NCBI GenBank assembly: GCA_004554085.1
Contig: SFNY01000021.1
Location: forward strand, 1-64,000
Reading direction: 5' to 3'
DNA: 64,000 nt
Origin: Clostridiales bacterium
GTDB taxonomy: Bacteria; Bacillota; Clostridia; Christensenellales; Aristaeellaceae
Below, in pieces: positions 33,844 through 42,159 of the stretch. Below the pieces are notes generated by a model. It ran no database searches, was not told where the DNA came from, and saw only the letters and a list, made by a program, of their open reading frames with translations. The translations under genes and the position numbers were made by a program. Each line of letters begins with the position of its first letter. The first letter of the stretch is position 1.

Positions 33844-35894
33844 AGCTGAACGTCAAGCCCCGCGAGGTCATCCCTGCGGGCGAATCCATCCGCTTCGCGC
33901 TGGCGGGCAACCAGAACTGCGGCAAGACCACGCTGTTCAACCAGCTCACCGGCTCCAACCAGCACGTGGGCAACTTTCCGGGCGTGACGGTGGACCGCAA
34001 GGACGGCACGATCCGAGGCCACGCCGAGGCCACGGTCACCGACCTTCCGGGCATCTATTCGCTCTCGCCCTACACCAGCGAGGAGATCGTCACCCGGGAA
34101 TTCCTGCTGCGCAGCAAGCCGAATTGCATCATCAACATCCTGGATGCATCGAACATCGAGCGCAACCTGTACCTGACCTGCCAGCTGATCGAGCTGAACA
34201 TGCCCATGGTGCTGGCGCTGAACATGATGGACGAGGTGCGCCAGAACGGCGGCACGATCAACGTAAACGCCCTGGAGCAGGCGCTGGGCATCCCGGTGGT
34301 GCCGATCTCCGCCTCGAAGAACGAGGGCATCGATGAATTGATCGAGCACGCCCTCTACGCCGCGCGCTACGATGTGCGGCCCCGGCGCATGGACTTCTGC
34401 GACGACGCGGGCGACGACAACGGCGCGGTGCACCGCTGCATCCACGCGGTGATGCATCTGATCGACGACCATGCCCGCCGTAGAAAGCTGCCCACGCGCT
34501 TTGCCGCCACCAAGCTCATCGAAGGCGACCAGCCGATTCTGGATCAGCTGGAGCTGGACGGCAACGAGATTGAGATGCTGGAGCACATCGTGACCCAGAT
34601 GGAGGAGGAGAGCGGTCAGGATCGCATGGCGGCGCTGGCGGACATGCGCTTCCGCTTCATCACCAGCCTGTGCGAACAGACCGTGGTGCATCCCAGCGAG
34701 AGCAAGGAGCGCCTGCGCAGCAAGAAGATTGACCGGGTGCTCACCGGCAAGTACACGGCGCTTCCGGCCTTCGTTCTGATCATGGCGCTGGTGTTCTACC
34801 TGACCTTCGGCCTGATCGGCAGTTGGCTCTCCGACCTGATGTCGCTGGGCATCGACGCCTTTACCGGCCTGGTGGATTCCGCGCTGACTGCCTACGGCAT
34901 CAACCCGGTGGTGCACTCGCTGGTGATCGACGGCGTGTTTGCGGGCGTGGGCAGCGTGCTCAGCTTCCTGCCGATCATCGTGGTGCTGTTCTTCTTCCTG
35001 TCCATGCTGGAGGACAGCGGTTACATGGCCCGCGTGGCGTTCGTCATGGACAAGCTGCTGCGCAAGATCGGCCTGTCGGGCCGCAGCGTGGTGCCGATGC
35101 TCATCGGTTTCGGCTGCTCGGTGCCGGCGATCATGGCCACCCGCACCCTGCCCTCCGACCGCGACCGCAAGATGACGATCCTGCTCACGCCCTTCATGAG
35201 CTGCAGCGCAAAGCTGCCCATCTACGCGCTGTTCACGGCGGCGTTCTTCCCGAAGAACGGCACGCTTGTGATGCTGGGGCTGTATTTCGGCGGCGTCGTG
35301 GTGGGCATACTGTATGCGCTGGCACTGAAGCGCACCGCCTTCAAGGGCGAACCTGTGCCCTTTGTCATGGAGCTGCCCAACTACCGCATGCCCACGCCCC
35401 GCAACGTATTGCAGCTCATCGGCGAGAAGGCCAAGGACTTCGTGACCAAGGCCTTCACCGTGATCTTCGTGGCCACGGTGGTGATCTGGTTTTTGCAGAC
35501 CTTTGACACCCGCCTGAACGTGGTGTCCGATTCGGCGGACAGCCTGCTTGCGCTGGTGGGCGGACTGATCGCGCCCATATTCAGGCCCCTGGGCCTGGGC
35601 GACTGGCGCGTCTCCACGGCGCTGATCACCGGCTTTACCGCCAAGGAGAGCGTGGTCAGCACCTTCCAGGTTCTGCTGGGCGGCTCCACGGCGGCGCTGT
35701 CCACGCTGTTCACGCCGCAGTCCGCGCTGGTGTTCCTGGCCTTCTCGCTGCTGTACACGCCCTGCGTGGCGGCCATCGCGTCCGTCAAGCGGGAGCTGGG
35801 CAGGCGTTGGTCGGCGGTCGTGGTGCTCTCCCAGTGCGGCATCGCCTGGGTCATCAGCCTGCTGTTCAACCTGATTCTACAACTGCTGGGGTGA
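33762..35894 (+). CDS. feoB: Ferrous iron transporter FeoB (C-terminal part of broken FeoAB fusion)
   Basis: A 710-codon frame. The cytosolic G domain starts near residue 45 with GNQNCGKTT (G1), FPGVTVD (G2), DLPGIYSL (G3) and LNMMD (G4). The membrane part contains the two Gate motifs with conserved Cys (GFGCSVPA and FMSCSAKLPI). It imports Fe2+ across the inner membrane. The frame has no ribosome site near its first GTG (33762); it is in fact the continuation of FeoA. Expression therefore needs frameshifting, internal initiation or a correct sequence without the shift. Confidence 0.88.
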   Translation: MHEAHAFRHKEGPRVKIPHPGVAENDLKLNVKPREVIPAGESIRFALAGNQNCGKTTLFNQLTGSNQHVGNFPGVTVDRKDGTIRGHAEATVTDLPGIYSLSPYTSEEIVTREFLLRSKPNCIINILDASNIERNLYLTCQLIELNMPMVLALNMMDEVRQNGGTINVNALEQALGIPVVPISASKNEGIDELIEHALYAARYDVRPRRMDFCDDAGDDNGAVHRCIHAVMHLIDDHARRRKLPTRFAATKLIEGDQPILDQLELDGNEIEMLEHIVTQMEEESGQDRMAALADMRFRFITSLCEQTVVHPSESKERLRSKKIDRVLTGKYTALPAFVLIMALVFYLTFGLIGSWLSDLMSLGIDAFTGLVDSALTAYGINPVVHSLVIDGVFAGVGSVLSFLPIIVVLFFFLSMLEDSGYMARVAFVMDKLLRKIGLSGRSVVPMLIGFGCSVPAIMATRTLPSDRDRKMTILLTPFMSCSAKLPIYALFTAAFFPKNGTLVMLGLYFGGVVVGILYALALKRTAFKGEPVPFVMELPNYRMPTPRNVLQLIGEKAKDFVTKAFTVIFVATVVIWFLQTFDTRLNVVSDSADSLLALVGGLIAPIFRPLGLGDWRVSTALITGFTAKESVVSTFQVLLGGSTAALSTLFTPQSALVFLAFSLLYTPCVAAIASVKRELGRRWSAVVVLSQCGIAWVISLLFNLILQLLG

Positions 35895-35898
35895 TACG

Positions 35899-36129
35899 AT
35901 GAACCTTGGATCCTGGCTGGTTCTCGGCGTTTTGACCGTCTGGCTGGTCGCGGCGGTGGTGCACATCGTCCGTAACCGGGGCAACTGCTGCGGCTGCGGC
36001 GGAGGTCACGGCAAGGGCCACGGCTGCTGCGGCGACTGCGCAAACTGTGGCTGCTGCACCTGTCATAAGGATGGCGGCAAGCCAGATGAAATCATAAACA
36101 CCCGTTCAACGGGTGATTCGGCCCACTGA
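35899..36129 (+). CDS. FeoB-associated Cys-rich membrane protein
   Basis: A 76-residue protein. One membrane helix (residues 4-24, WLVLGVLTVWLVAAVVHIV) is followed by a Cys-rich tail (CCGCGGGHGKGHGCCGDC, then CGCCTC). This is the FeoB-associated family found next to feoB in many Clostridia; its proposed role is Fe2+ handling at the transporter. It begins 4 bp after the feoB stop. Confidence 0.85.
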   Translation: MNLGSWLVLGVLTVWLVAAVVHIVRNRGNCCGCGGGHGKGHGCCGDCANCGCCTCHKDGGKPDEIINTRSTGDSAH

Positions 36130-36155
36130 CAAAGCAAAGTCAGGGGCCTTTTTTT
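36120..36155 (+). terminator. Terminator of the feo operon
   Basis: GGCCC-A-CTGAC pairs with GTCAGGGGCC (one bulged A), followed by seven T. The stop codon is inside the left arm. Confidence 0.92.
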
Positions 36156-36244
36156 ATAAACGAGCGAAAGAACCAAGCTGAAAAGTGGGTGAGAAAGTCG
36201 GGATAAACAACCGTGCGGGAACGTTAAAGCGGCGGGAGAAGCCA

Positions 36245-36409
36245 CAGAAGATGAATCCGGTAATCGTGGAGCAGATGGCGCCAGAGAATCATCTCTTGCG
36301 GAAGGCGGACCGGGCGGCTATAGGATCTGTGAACCTCCTGCATTGCGCGGTCAACGGGCGACCGGCGATCAATGCGGAGACCCACTCGCGCTGTGCAGGT
36401 GCGAGATGA
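36245..36409 (+). pseudogene. IS1182-type transposase N-terminal remnant
   Basis: About 50 codons encode an N-terminal transposase signature: EQMAPENHLLRKADRAAI, then after a gap NGRPAINAET, which is normally about 25 residues further on. The segment is internally deleted and ends at a stop. It supplies the domain missing from the fragment at 20668-21662, although the two are not necessarily the same copy. It fills most of the 390-bp gap between the feo operon and the BFD gene. Confidence 0.6.
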
Positions 36410-36434
36410 GTTTCAGATGAAATTCAGGTTTTGC

Positions 36435-36463
36435 TTGAAATGTAGGGGACAAGGTAGTATAAT
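36435..36463 (+). promoter_or_regulatory. Promoter of the BFD-like gene
   Basis: TTGAAA (36435-36440), 17 bp and a perfect TATAAT (36458-36463). The leader is about 50 nt. Confidence 0.85.
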
Positions 36464-36519
36464 TTATGTAGTGGAATGTGCATTCCAGGTCAAGAAAGTA
36501 TTGTAAGGAAGGAATCAGT

Positions 36520-36714
36520 ATGGAAAACCGAGTCATTTGCAAGTGCAAGCAGGTCTCCTATTTCGACGTCGAGGATGCGATGCATAAGGCATCGTCCTTT
36601 GATGATCTGGAGAAGATGTTCCATGAGGTGCAGCAGATCACCCATTGCTCGACGGGCTGCGGGGGCTGTCACGACAAGATCATGGATGCAATCTCCGAAA
36701 TCATGCATCACTGA
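36520..36714 (+). CDS. BFD-like [2Fe-2S] ferredoxin
   Basis: A 64-residue protein with four Cys in the BFD arrangement: CKC at residues 8-10 and CGGC near residues 47-50 (TGCGGCHDKI). BFD domains bind one 2Fe-2S cluster and accept or donate electrons, for example in bacterioferritin iron release. AAGGAAGG precedes the ATG. Its place next to the feo operon suggests iron metabolism, but it has its own promoter and terminator. Confidence 0.85.
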   Translation: MENRVICKCKQVSYFDVEDAMHKASSFDDLEKMFHEVQQITHCSTGCGGCHDKIMDAISEIMHH

Positions 36715-36756
36715 GTGATGCTGAAGTTGCCGGAAGCGGCGATACGAGACTGTTGG

Positions 36757-36808
36757 AAGCAGGGAAACCCGGTTCAGATTCTTTCTGAACTGGGTTTCCC
36801 TGCTTTTG
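36757..36808 (+). terminator. Terminator after the BFD-like gene
   Basis: About 21 paired bases (AAGCAGGGAAACCC with GGGTTTCCCTGCTT as the outer arm) and a 7-nt loop, then TTTG. It also separates the convergent minus-strand aldolase operon. Confidence 0.9.
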
Positions 36809-36840
36809 TCTGACAGATGCGGCTTAATGGAAGCTGTGCG

Positions 36841-37455
36841 TCACTTGCCGAGCATCCTCTGCACGTCGGCGCGGTCGATGACCTTCACCGGGCCGTGGCT
36901 CAGTGCGATGGAGTAAGCCTTGGCAGCGTCCTCGATGTACACCGCGCGGGTGTAGGCGCGATCCAGCGTGTCGCCCACCGCCAGCGCGCCGTGGTTGCCC
37001 ATCAGGCAGCCATAGCGATCCTTGAGTACCTTCACGCAGTTTTCGCCCACCGCGTCGGTGCCGGGGAGCGCGCCCTCGGCGCAGGGGATGTCCCCGCCCA
37101 GGAAGAAGGCGATCTCGTAGAGCACCACCGGGATGGACATGTTGTTGATGGCGAAGGCCGTGGCATAGGGCGAGTGGGTGTGCACGAGGGCGTTCACCGT
37201 ATCGTTGCTGCGGTAGACCGCCGCGTGCATGCGCCACTCGGAGGAGGGCTTGTGCACACCCTCCAGGATGTTGCCGTCCAGATCGATGACCATCGCGTCC
37301 TCGGGGGTCATGATCTCGTAGGGATAGGAGCCGGGCGTGATGTACATGCGCCCGCTCTCCCGGTCGTAGATGGACAGATTGCCGCTGGTGGCGGCGAACA
37401 TCTTGTCCGCGTAGGCCTTCTTGGCCATTTCAACCAGATGCTTCTTGTAATCCAT
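36841..37455 (-). CDS. Class II (fuculose-type) aldolase, probable DHAP-shunt aldolase
   Basis: A 204-residue class II aldolase/adducin protein. Glu73, His92, His94 and His155 occupy the same numbered positions as the E. coli FucA metal and catalytic residues (SSEWRMH, VHTHS, MGNHG). Such aldolases cleave ketose-1-phosphates to DHAP and an aldehyde. Because mtnA is in the same operon, the likely substrate is 5-methylthioribulose-1-P or 5-deoxyribulose-1-P rather than fuculose-1-P. The ATG at 37455 follows GAGGTGG by about 7 bp and is 1 bp past the upstream stop. The substrate is inference. Confidence 0.82.
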   Translation of the reverse strand: MDYKKHLVEMAKKAYADKMFAATSGNLSIYDRESGRMYITPGSYPYEIMTPEDAMVIDLDGNILEGVHKPSSEWRMHAAVYRSNDTVNALVHTHSPYATAFAINNMSIPVVLYEIAFFLGGDIPCAEGALPGTDAVGENCVKVLKDRYGCLMGNHGALAVGDTLDRAYTRAVYIEDAAKAYSIALSHGPVKVIDRADVQRMLGK

Positions 37456-37456
37456 A

Positions 37457-38668
37457 TTATTCCACCTCAATCTTGTCCAGCTCCGCCTTCAGATCGGCGA
37501 TCAGGTCGTTCGGATCCTCCAGGCCCACCGACAGCCGCAGCAGGGATTCGCTGATGCCGATCTCCGCCAGGGCCTCGATGGTGTAGGTGTTGTGGGTCAT
37601 GCTGGCGGGGTGCTCGATCAGCGTGATCGCGTCGCCCAGGCTCACCGCCAGCGTGCACAGCTTCAGGCCGTTGGCAAACTCGGCGGCGCGCTCACGGCCG
37701 CACTTCAGCTCGAAGGACATGATGCCGCCGAAGCCGCCGTGCTGGTACTCGCGCTTGGCCAACTCGTGCTGGGGATGGCTCTCCAGGCCGGGATAGCACA
37801 CGCGGCGCACCGCCGGGTGGCCCTCCAGGAATCGGGCGACCTTCAGCGCGTTGGCGCAGTGGCGGTCCATGCGGATGTCCAGGGTCTTGAGGCCCCGGGT
37901 GATCAGGAAGGAATCGAAGGGCCCGATGGCGCAGCCGGTCATGTACTTCAGGCCGCAGGGGATGATCTTCTCGATCAGCTCCTTCCTGGTGATAATCGCA
38001 CCCGCAATCACGTCGCCGTGGCCGTTTAAGTACTTCGTCGCGCTGTGCACCACGATGTCCGCGCCCAGCTTCAGCGGCTGCACCAGATAGGGCGAGGTGA
38101 AGGTGTTGTCCACCATCAGCATGACCTCGGGGTTGATCTCGTGCACGATGCGGCTGACCATCTCAATGTCGATGATCTTCAGGTCGGGGTTGGTGGCCGT
38201 CTCGCAGTAGACCACCTTCGTGTCGGGGCGCATGGCGCTGCGGATGGCCTCGGGATCGCAGAAGTCCACCAGCGTGGTCTCAACGCCGAAGCGGGGCAGG
38301 CCCTCGGTGAAGAGCGCGTAGGTGCAGCCGTAGAGCGTGCAGTCGGAGAGGATGTGATCGCCGGACTTGAGCAGCGTCCAGAGGGTCGCGGTGATCGCGC
38401 CCATGCCCGAGCCGGTCAGCATGCCGGCCTCGCCGCCCTCCAGGCAGGCGATACGCGCGGCGGCCTCGTCGCCGTTCGGGTTGTGCAGGCGGGTGTAGAT
38501 GTAGCCGTCCTCCTCACCGGCGAAGCGGGCCGCGCCCTGCTGGGTGTCGGCGAAGATGTAGGTCGAGGTCTGGTAGATGGGGGTCGCCAGCGGCGCGGGG
38601 CCCACGGGTTCGGGGCGCGCTGCATGAATCTGGTTGGTCGAAAAGCCCTTCTCGTTCGGATTGTACAT
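37457..38668 (-). CDS. Methionine gamma-lyase-like PLP enzyme
   Basis: A 403-residue Cys/Met-metabolism PLP enzyme. The Schiff-base Lys is in SATKYLNGHGD, and YTRLHNPN supplies the Tyr and Arg that bind PLP phosphate from the neighbouring subunit. Cys115 in LYGCTYAL corresponds to the Cys116 typical of methionine gamma-lyases and replaced in most cystathionine lyases. It would convert methionine to methanethiol, 2-oxobutyrate and ammonia. Cystathionine gamma-lyase or O-acetylhomoserine sulfhydrylase remain alternatives. GGAGG precedes the ATG at 38668. It lies directly before the aldolase. Confidence 0.8.
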   Translation of the reverse strand: MYNPNEKGFSTNQIHAARPEPVGPAPLATPIYQTSTYIFADTQQGAARFAGEEDGYIYTRLHNPNGDEAAARIACLEGGEAGMLTGSGMGAITATLWTLLKSGDHILSDCTLYGCTYALFTEGLPRFGVETTLVDFCDPEAIRSAMRPDTKVVYCETATNPDLKIIDIEMVSRIVHEINPEVMLMVDNTFTSPYLVQPLKLGADIVVHSATKYLNGHGDVIAGAIITRKELIEKIIPCGLKYMTGCAIGPFDSFLITRGLKTLDIRMDRHCANALKVARFLEGHPAVRRVCYPGLESHPQHELAKREYQHGGFGGIMSFELKCGRERAAEFANGLKLCTLAVSLGDAITLIEHPASMTHNTYTIEALAEIGISESLLRLSVGLEDPNDLIADLKAELDKIEVE

Positions 38669-38729
38669 CAGAGATTCCTCCAAAAGTAAAGCGTTCAAAG
38701 GGAGAACTTCCCTCTTCAACAAAAACACA

Positions 38730-38764
38730 GTTCTTGCCGGCTTGCGTCAATGGCCGGCAAGAAC
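38730..38764 (-). terminator. Intra-operon hairpin before the gamma-lyase gene
   Basis: An 11-bp perfect stem (GTTCTTGCCGG with CCGGCAAGAAC) and a 13-nt loop. On the minus strand it is followed by TGTGTTTTTG. It lies in the 210-bp gap after mtnA and could end or attenuate transcription. A second hairpin (GGATTC/GAATCC outer, GGCGCT/AGCGCC inner) precedes it at about 38804-38837. No SAM riboswitch motif is visible. Confidence 0.6.
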
Positions 38765-38878
38765 GTCGGTATGAAATTATTGCCCCGCAGAAGCTGCAAG
38801 GAAGGATTCAAGGCGCTGCCATAGCGCCGTGGAATCCGTCGCATCAGCGCGGCAGCATGCTCGCCGACGGCCGTGCCG

Positions 38879-39952
38879 TCAGACGCACAGATCCCGCTGA
38901 CCGTACTCGCCCTCGTTGCCGGAGGCGAAGTAGCGGTGCAGATCGTAGGGCGAGAAGATGCCCGCGTCGGTCACAACGCCGCTGACCAGGTGGGGCGGGG
39001 TGATATCGAAGCTGGGATAGTAGCCCTTCACGCCGTCGCAGGCGGTCTTGACGCCCATGGCCTGGAGCACGAAGTCGGGATCACGCATCTCGATGTTGAT
39101 GGTGTCCACGGTGGGATGGCCCTTGTCCGGCGCACCGGTGACGAAATAGGGCACGCCCATGTACTTCGCCACGATGGCGATCTGGAAGGTGCCGACCTTG
39201 TTGACCACGTGGCCGTCCAGGCAGATCGCGTCCGCCGCGGAGGTGAACACGTCGATCTTCTCCTTCTGCATGACGAAGGCGGGCATGTTGTCGGTGATGA
39301 CAGTCACGTCGAAGCCCATGTCGTGGCAGACGGTGGCGGTCAGGCGCGCGCCCTGGAAGTAGGGGCGGGTCTCGGGGCAGAACAGGCGGATGTTCTTGCC
39401 CTGCTGCTTGGCCACCTTCAGCATCTGGCCGACGATGGTCTCGCCGAAGCACTGGGTCATGACCGCGCCGTTGCTGGGGAACATGTCCACCAGATAGTGG
39501 GCCATCTTCTCGATCTTGTTGTAGCGCAGGTTGTTGGACTCCACGGTGTTGTCCACGATGGCCTGGGATACGTTGCGGCCCTCGAGGATGGCCTGCTTCG
39601 CCGCGGCGAGGCTGCCCTCGGTGACCAGCTTCATGCGCTCCACGGTGGTCGGGCGCGCGTGGGAGATGGTGTAGGACGCCTTCTCCAGATAGGCGACCTG
39701 ATCGGCGGCGCTCATGTTCCGGCACTCGTAGGCGGCCAGCGCCATGCCCATGGCGGCGGCGGTGTAGGGGCCTGCGCTCTGGGTCACCATGTCGGTGATG
39801 GCCTGGGTGACCTCCTGATGGGTGCGGCAGGTGACGAACTCCACCCTGCGCGGATACACGCGGCGGTCGAGTATGCGCACCTCGCCGGAATCGTACCAGG
39901 CGACGTTTTCGTACTGCAGCATGAATGCAAGGCCCTTGTCTGCTCTCTCCAT
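38879..39952 (-). CDS. mtnA: Methylthioribose-1-phosphate isomerase-like protein
   Basis: A 357-residue eIF2B-related isomerase. SGEVRILDRR near residue 22, Cys168 (MTQCFGETIVG) and Asp221 (TDNMPAF) match the catalytic Cys and Asp of B. subtilis MtnA. It converts MTR-1-P to MTRu-1-P; in DHAP shunts the same enzyme accepts 5-deoxyribose-1-P. GGAGG lies 7 bp before the ATG. The start overlaps the upstream stop by one base (TAATG). The sequence is a divergent MtnA subgroup, so related ribose-1,5-bisphosphate isomerases cannot be fully excluded. Confidence 0.85.
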   Translation of the reverse strand: MERADKGLAFMLQYENVAWYDSGEVRILDRRVYPRRVEFVTCRTHQEVTQAITDMVTQSAGPYTAAAMGMALAAYECRNMSAADQVAYLEKASYTISHARPTTVERMKLVTEGSLAAAKQAILEGRNVSQAIVDNTVESNNLRYNKIEKMAHYLVDMFPSNGAVMTQCFGETIVGQMLKVAKQQGKNIRLFCPETRPYFQGARLTATVCHDMGFDVTVITDNMPAFVMQKEKIDVFTSAADAICLDGHVVNKVGTFQIAIVAKYMGVPYFVTGAPDKGHPTVDTINIEMRDPDFVLQAMGVKTACDGVKGYYPSFDITPPHLVSGVVTDAGIFSPYDLHRYFASGNEGEYGQRDLCV

Positions 39953-41268
39953 TATTCTGCCTCCCCGTACAGCCGCTTCACGGCGGCTCTCGCGTTGTTC
40001 ATTACCGTCTCGGGATCCAGGGTCAGGAACTTCCCGCCCTCATAGAGAATCCTTCCGTCCACCATGGTCATGCACACGTCGCTCGCCTGCGCCGAGTAGA
40101 CCAGCAGCGCCATGGGATCGAAGTTGGGGTAGAGGTGCGGCTTGCGCAGGTCGATGGCGATGATGTCCGCCTTCTTGCCGACCTGAAGGCACCCGGTGTC
40201 GTCGCGGCCCTGAAGCCGTGCTCCGTTGACGGTGGCCATCTTCAGCACCTGCTCCGGCTTCATGATCACCGCGTCGTTGCGGTAGCCGTTGTGCATGATC
40301 GCCGCCAGGTGCATCTCCTCGAACATGTTCAGGTTGTTGTTGCTGGCCGCGCCGTCGGTGCCCAGGGCAACATTGATGCCCATGTCCAGCATCTCGGGGA
40401 TGGGCGCGAAGCCGCTGCCCAGCTTCAGGTTGCTGGTGGGGTTGTGGATGGGGCTGACCCCCTTCTCCTTCAGAATCTCCATGTCCTTTTTTGTCACCGC
40501 CACGCAGTGGGCCGCTCCCGTGGGCACGTCGAAGATGCCGGTGTCCAGGAACCACTCCGCGGGGGTCATGCCGTGGCGCTCGATGCACTCCCGGTGCTCC
40601 TTCTGTGTCTCGGACAGGTGAATCTGCATCCGCGCGCCCTTTTCGATGTAGGGGCGGCAGCGGTCGGCGTAGGCCCGGATGATGTGGGTGGTGGCGGTGT
40701 ACTCCGCGTGCACGGCAAAGTCGATGCGCACGCGGCCGTTCTGCGCGCCATTGTACTTCTCAAACAGCTCGATGGATTCGGGAATGCGGAAGCAGTCCTC
40801 CACGCGCTCGTTGGGGTCGAAGCTCTGCACCACGCGGCAGACGTTCATCTTCATGCCGATGCGCTCGTTGGACGCGATGGCGGTCTGCGCCTCCATGTAC
40901 ATGTCGGAGAAGGAGGTCACGCCCGAGGCGATCAGCTCCATCATGGCCAGCTCGTTGCCCGCGGCGATGTCCTCGGCGGTCATGCGGTTCTCCACCGGGA
41001 TCATCTTGTCGAACAGCCACTCCTGCAGCGGCAGGTCGCTGCCCACGCCGCGCAGCAGGGTCATGCCGTTGTGGCAGTGGCAATCGATCAGGCCGGGCAT
41101 CAGCAGGCGGCCGGACATGTCGCGCACGTCGTCGTATTCCTCCGCCGGACGATCCGTACCGATGTAGCAGATCGCGTCGCCGTCCACGCCCAGACAGCCG
41201 TTCTCAATATAATGGAAGGAATCGTTCTCCCAGGCCAGGATTCCGGCGTTCACAAACAGTCTCTTCAC
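39952..41268 (-). CDS. MTA/SAH-type (or 5'-deoxyadenosine) deaminase
   Basis: A 438-residue amidohydrolase of the ATZ/TRZ group. The metal motif CHCHNG is near residue 64, with IHLSET, a later AHC and GTDGAASNN following. The family includes MTA/SAH deaminases and archaeal 5'-deoxyadenosine deaminase. It would turn the adenine nucleoside into its inosine form. The GTG at 41268 is chosen: GGAGG is 7 bp upstream, and it overlaps the upstream stop as GTGA. The next gene downstream is mtnA. Confidence 0.85.
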   Translation of the reverse strand: MKRLFVNAGILAWENDSFHYIENGCLGVDGDAICYIGTDRPAEEYDDVRDMSGRLLMPGLIDCHCHNGMTLLRGVGSDLPLQEWLFDKMIPVENRMTAEDIAAGNELAMMELIASGVTSFSDMYMEAQTAIASNERIGMKMNVCRVVQSFDPNERVEDCFRIPESIELFEKYNGAQNGRVRIDFAVHAEYTATTHIIRAYADRCRPYIEKGARMQIHLSETQKEHRECIERHGMTPAEWFLDTGIFDVPTGAAHCVAVTKKDMEILKEKGVSPIHNPTSNLKLGSGFAPIPEMLDMGINVALGTDGAASNNNLNMFEEMHLAAIMHNGYRNDAVIMKPEQVLKMATVNGARLQGRDDTGCLQVGKKADIIAIDLRKPHLYPNFDPMALLVYSAQASDVCMTMVDGRILYEGGKFLTLDPETVMNNARAAVKRLYGEAE

Positions 41269-42101
41269 AGCTCGACCTCCCCGATGCGGCCGATGATCTT
41301 CGTCACATAGGCGCTGAAGCGGGTGGCGATGGTCTTGGCGGTCTCGTCCACCTCGTCGTTGGTCAGCGGGCGATCCAGCACGCCTGCGGCCATGTTGGTC
41401 ATCACGCTCAGGCACATCAGCGGCATGCCGCAGTGGGCGGCGGTCAGGGCCTCGGTGACGGTGGACATGCCCACCGCGTCCGCGCCCAGAATGCGCACCG
41501 CGCGGATCTCTGCGGGGGTCTCAAACTGGGGGCCGGTGAAGAAGTAGTACACGCCCTCGTGCACCTTAAGGTCGATGCCCTCGGCGCAGTCCTTCGCCAG
41601 CTTTCGCAGCGCAGGGGTGTACATGTTGGTCACGTCAAAGAAGCGAGGGCCGAATTCGTCCACGTTGGGGCCGCGCAGCGGGCTGTGACCCGCCAGCTTG
41701 ATGTGATCCTTGACGATCATGATGTCGCCCGGACGGTAGGACTCGTTGACCGCGCCGGCGGCGTTGGTCAGGATGGTGGCCTTCACGCCCAGCAGCTTGA
41801 ACAGGCGCACCGGGATCACCAGCTGCTCAAAGTCGTAGCCCTCGTAGGAGTGGAAGCGGCCGGACATGCAGACCACCTTTTTGCCCGCCACCGTGCCGAA
41901 GATCAGCTTGCCCGCGTGGGAATCGACGGTGGAGATCAGGAAGTTCGGGATGTCCTTGTAGTCGATGACGATGGGATCCTCGATGGTGTCCGCGAACGGG
42001 CCCAGGCAGGAGCCCAGCACGAGGGCCACCTCCGGCGTGTAGGGAACGATGCTCTTGACATAGTCGGCGGATTTCTGGAAATATTCGTAGGTATAGCTCA
42101 T
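41265..42101 (-). CDS. Purine nucleoside phosphorylase (6-oxopurine type)
   Basis: A 278-residue trimeric-type PNP. GRFHSYEGY, TNAAGAVN, GPQFETPAEIRA and TNMAAG are visible. Glu194 and Asn236 are the residues that select hypoxanthine or guanine; true MTA phosphorylases carry Asp instead of this Asn. The enzyme should therefore act after the deaminase, on 5'-methylthioinosine or 5'-deoxyinosine as well as ordinary inosine or guanosine. GGGAGGAAC precedes the ATG at 42101. It is first in the operon. Confidence 0.9.
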   Translation of the reverse strand: MSYTYEYFQKSADYVKSIVPYTPEVALVLGSCLGPFADTIEDPIVIDYKDIPNFLISTVDSHAGKLIFGTVAGKKVVCMSGRFHSYEGYDFEQLVIPVRLFKLLGVKATILTNAAGAVNESYRPGDIMIVKDHIKLAGHSPLRGPNVDEFGPRFFDVTNMYTPALRKLAKDCAEGIDLKVHEGVYYFFTGPQFETPAEIRAVRILGADAVGMSTVTEALTAAHCGMPLMCLSVMTNMAAGVLDRPLTNDEVDETAKTIATRFSAYVTKIIGRIGEVEL

Positions 42102-42159
42102 GGCGTTCCTCCCGCATGCCCGCGCGCGGCGGGCAGTTTCTGTGTTTTCTATCCTGTAC

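Noticed and set aside
38669..38878. SAM or SAH riboswitch before the gamma-lyase gene
   Set aside because: None of the conserved core sequences is present; only generic hairpins are seen.
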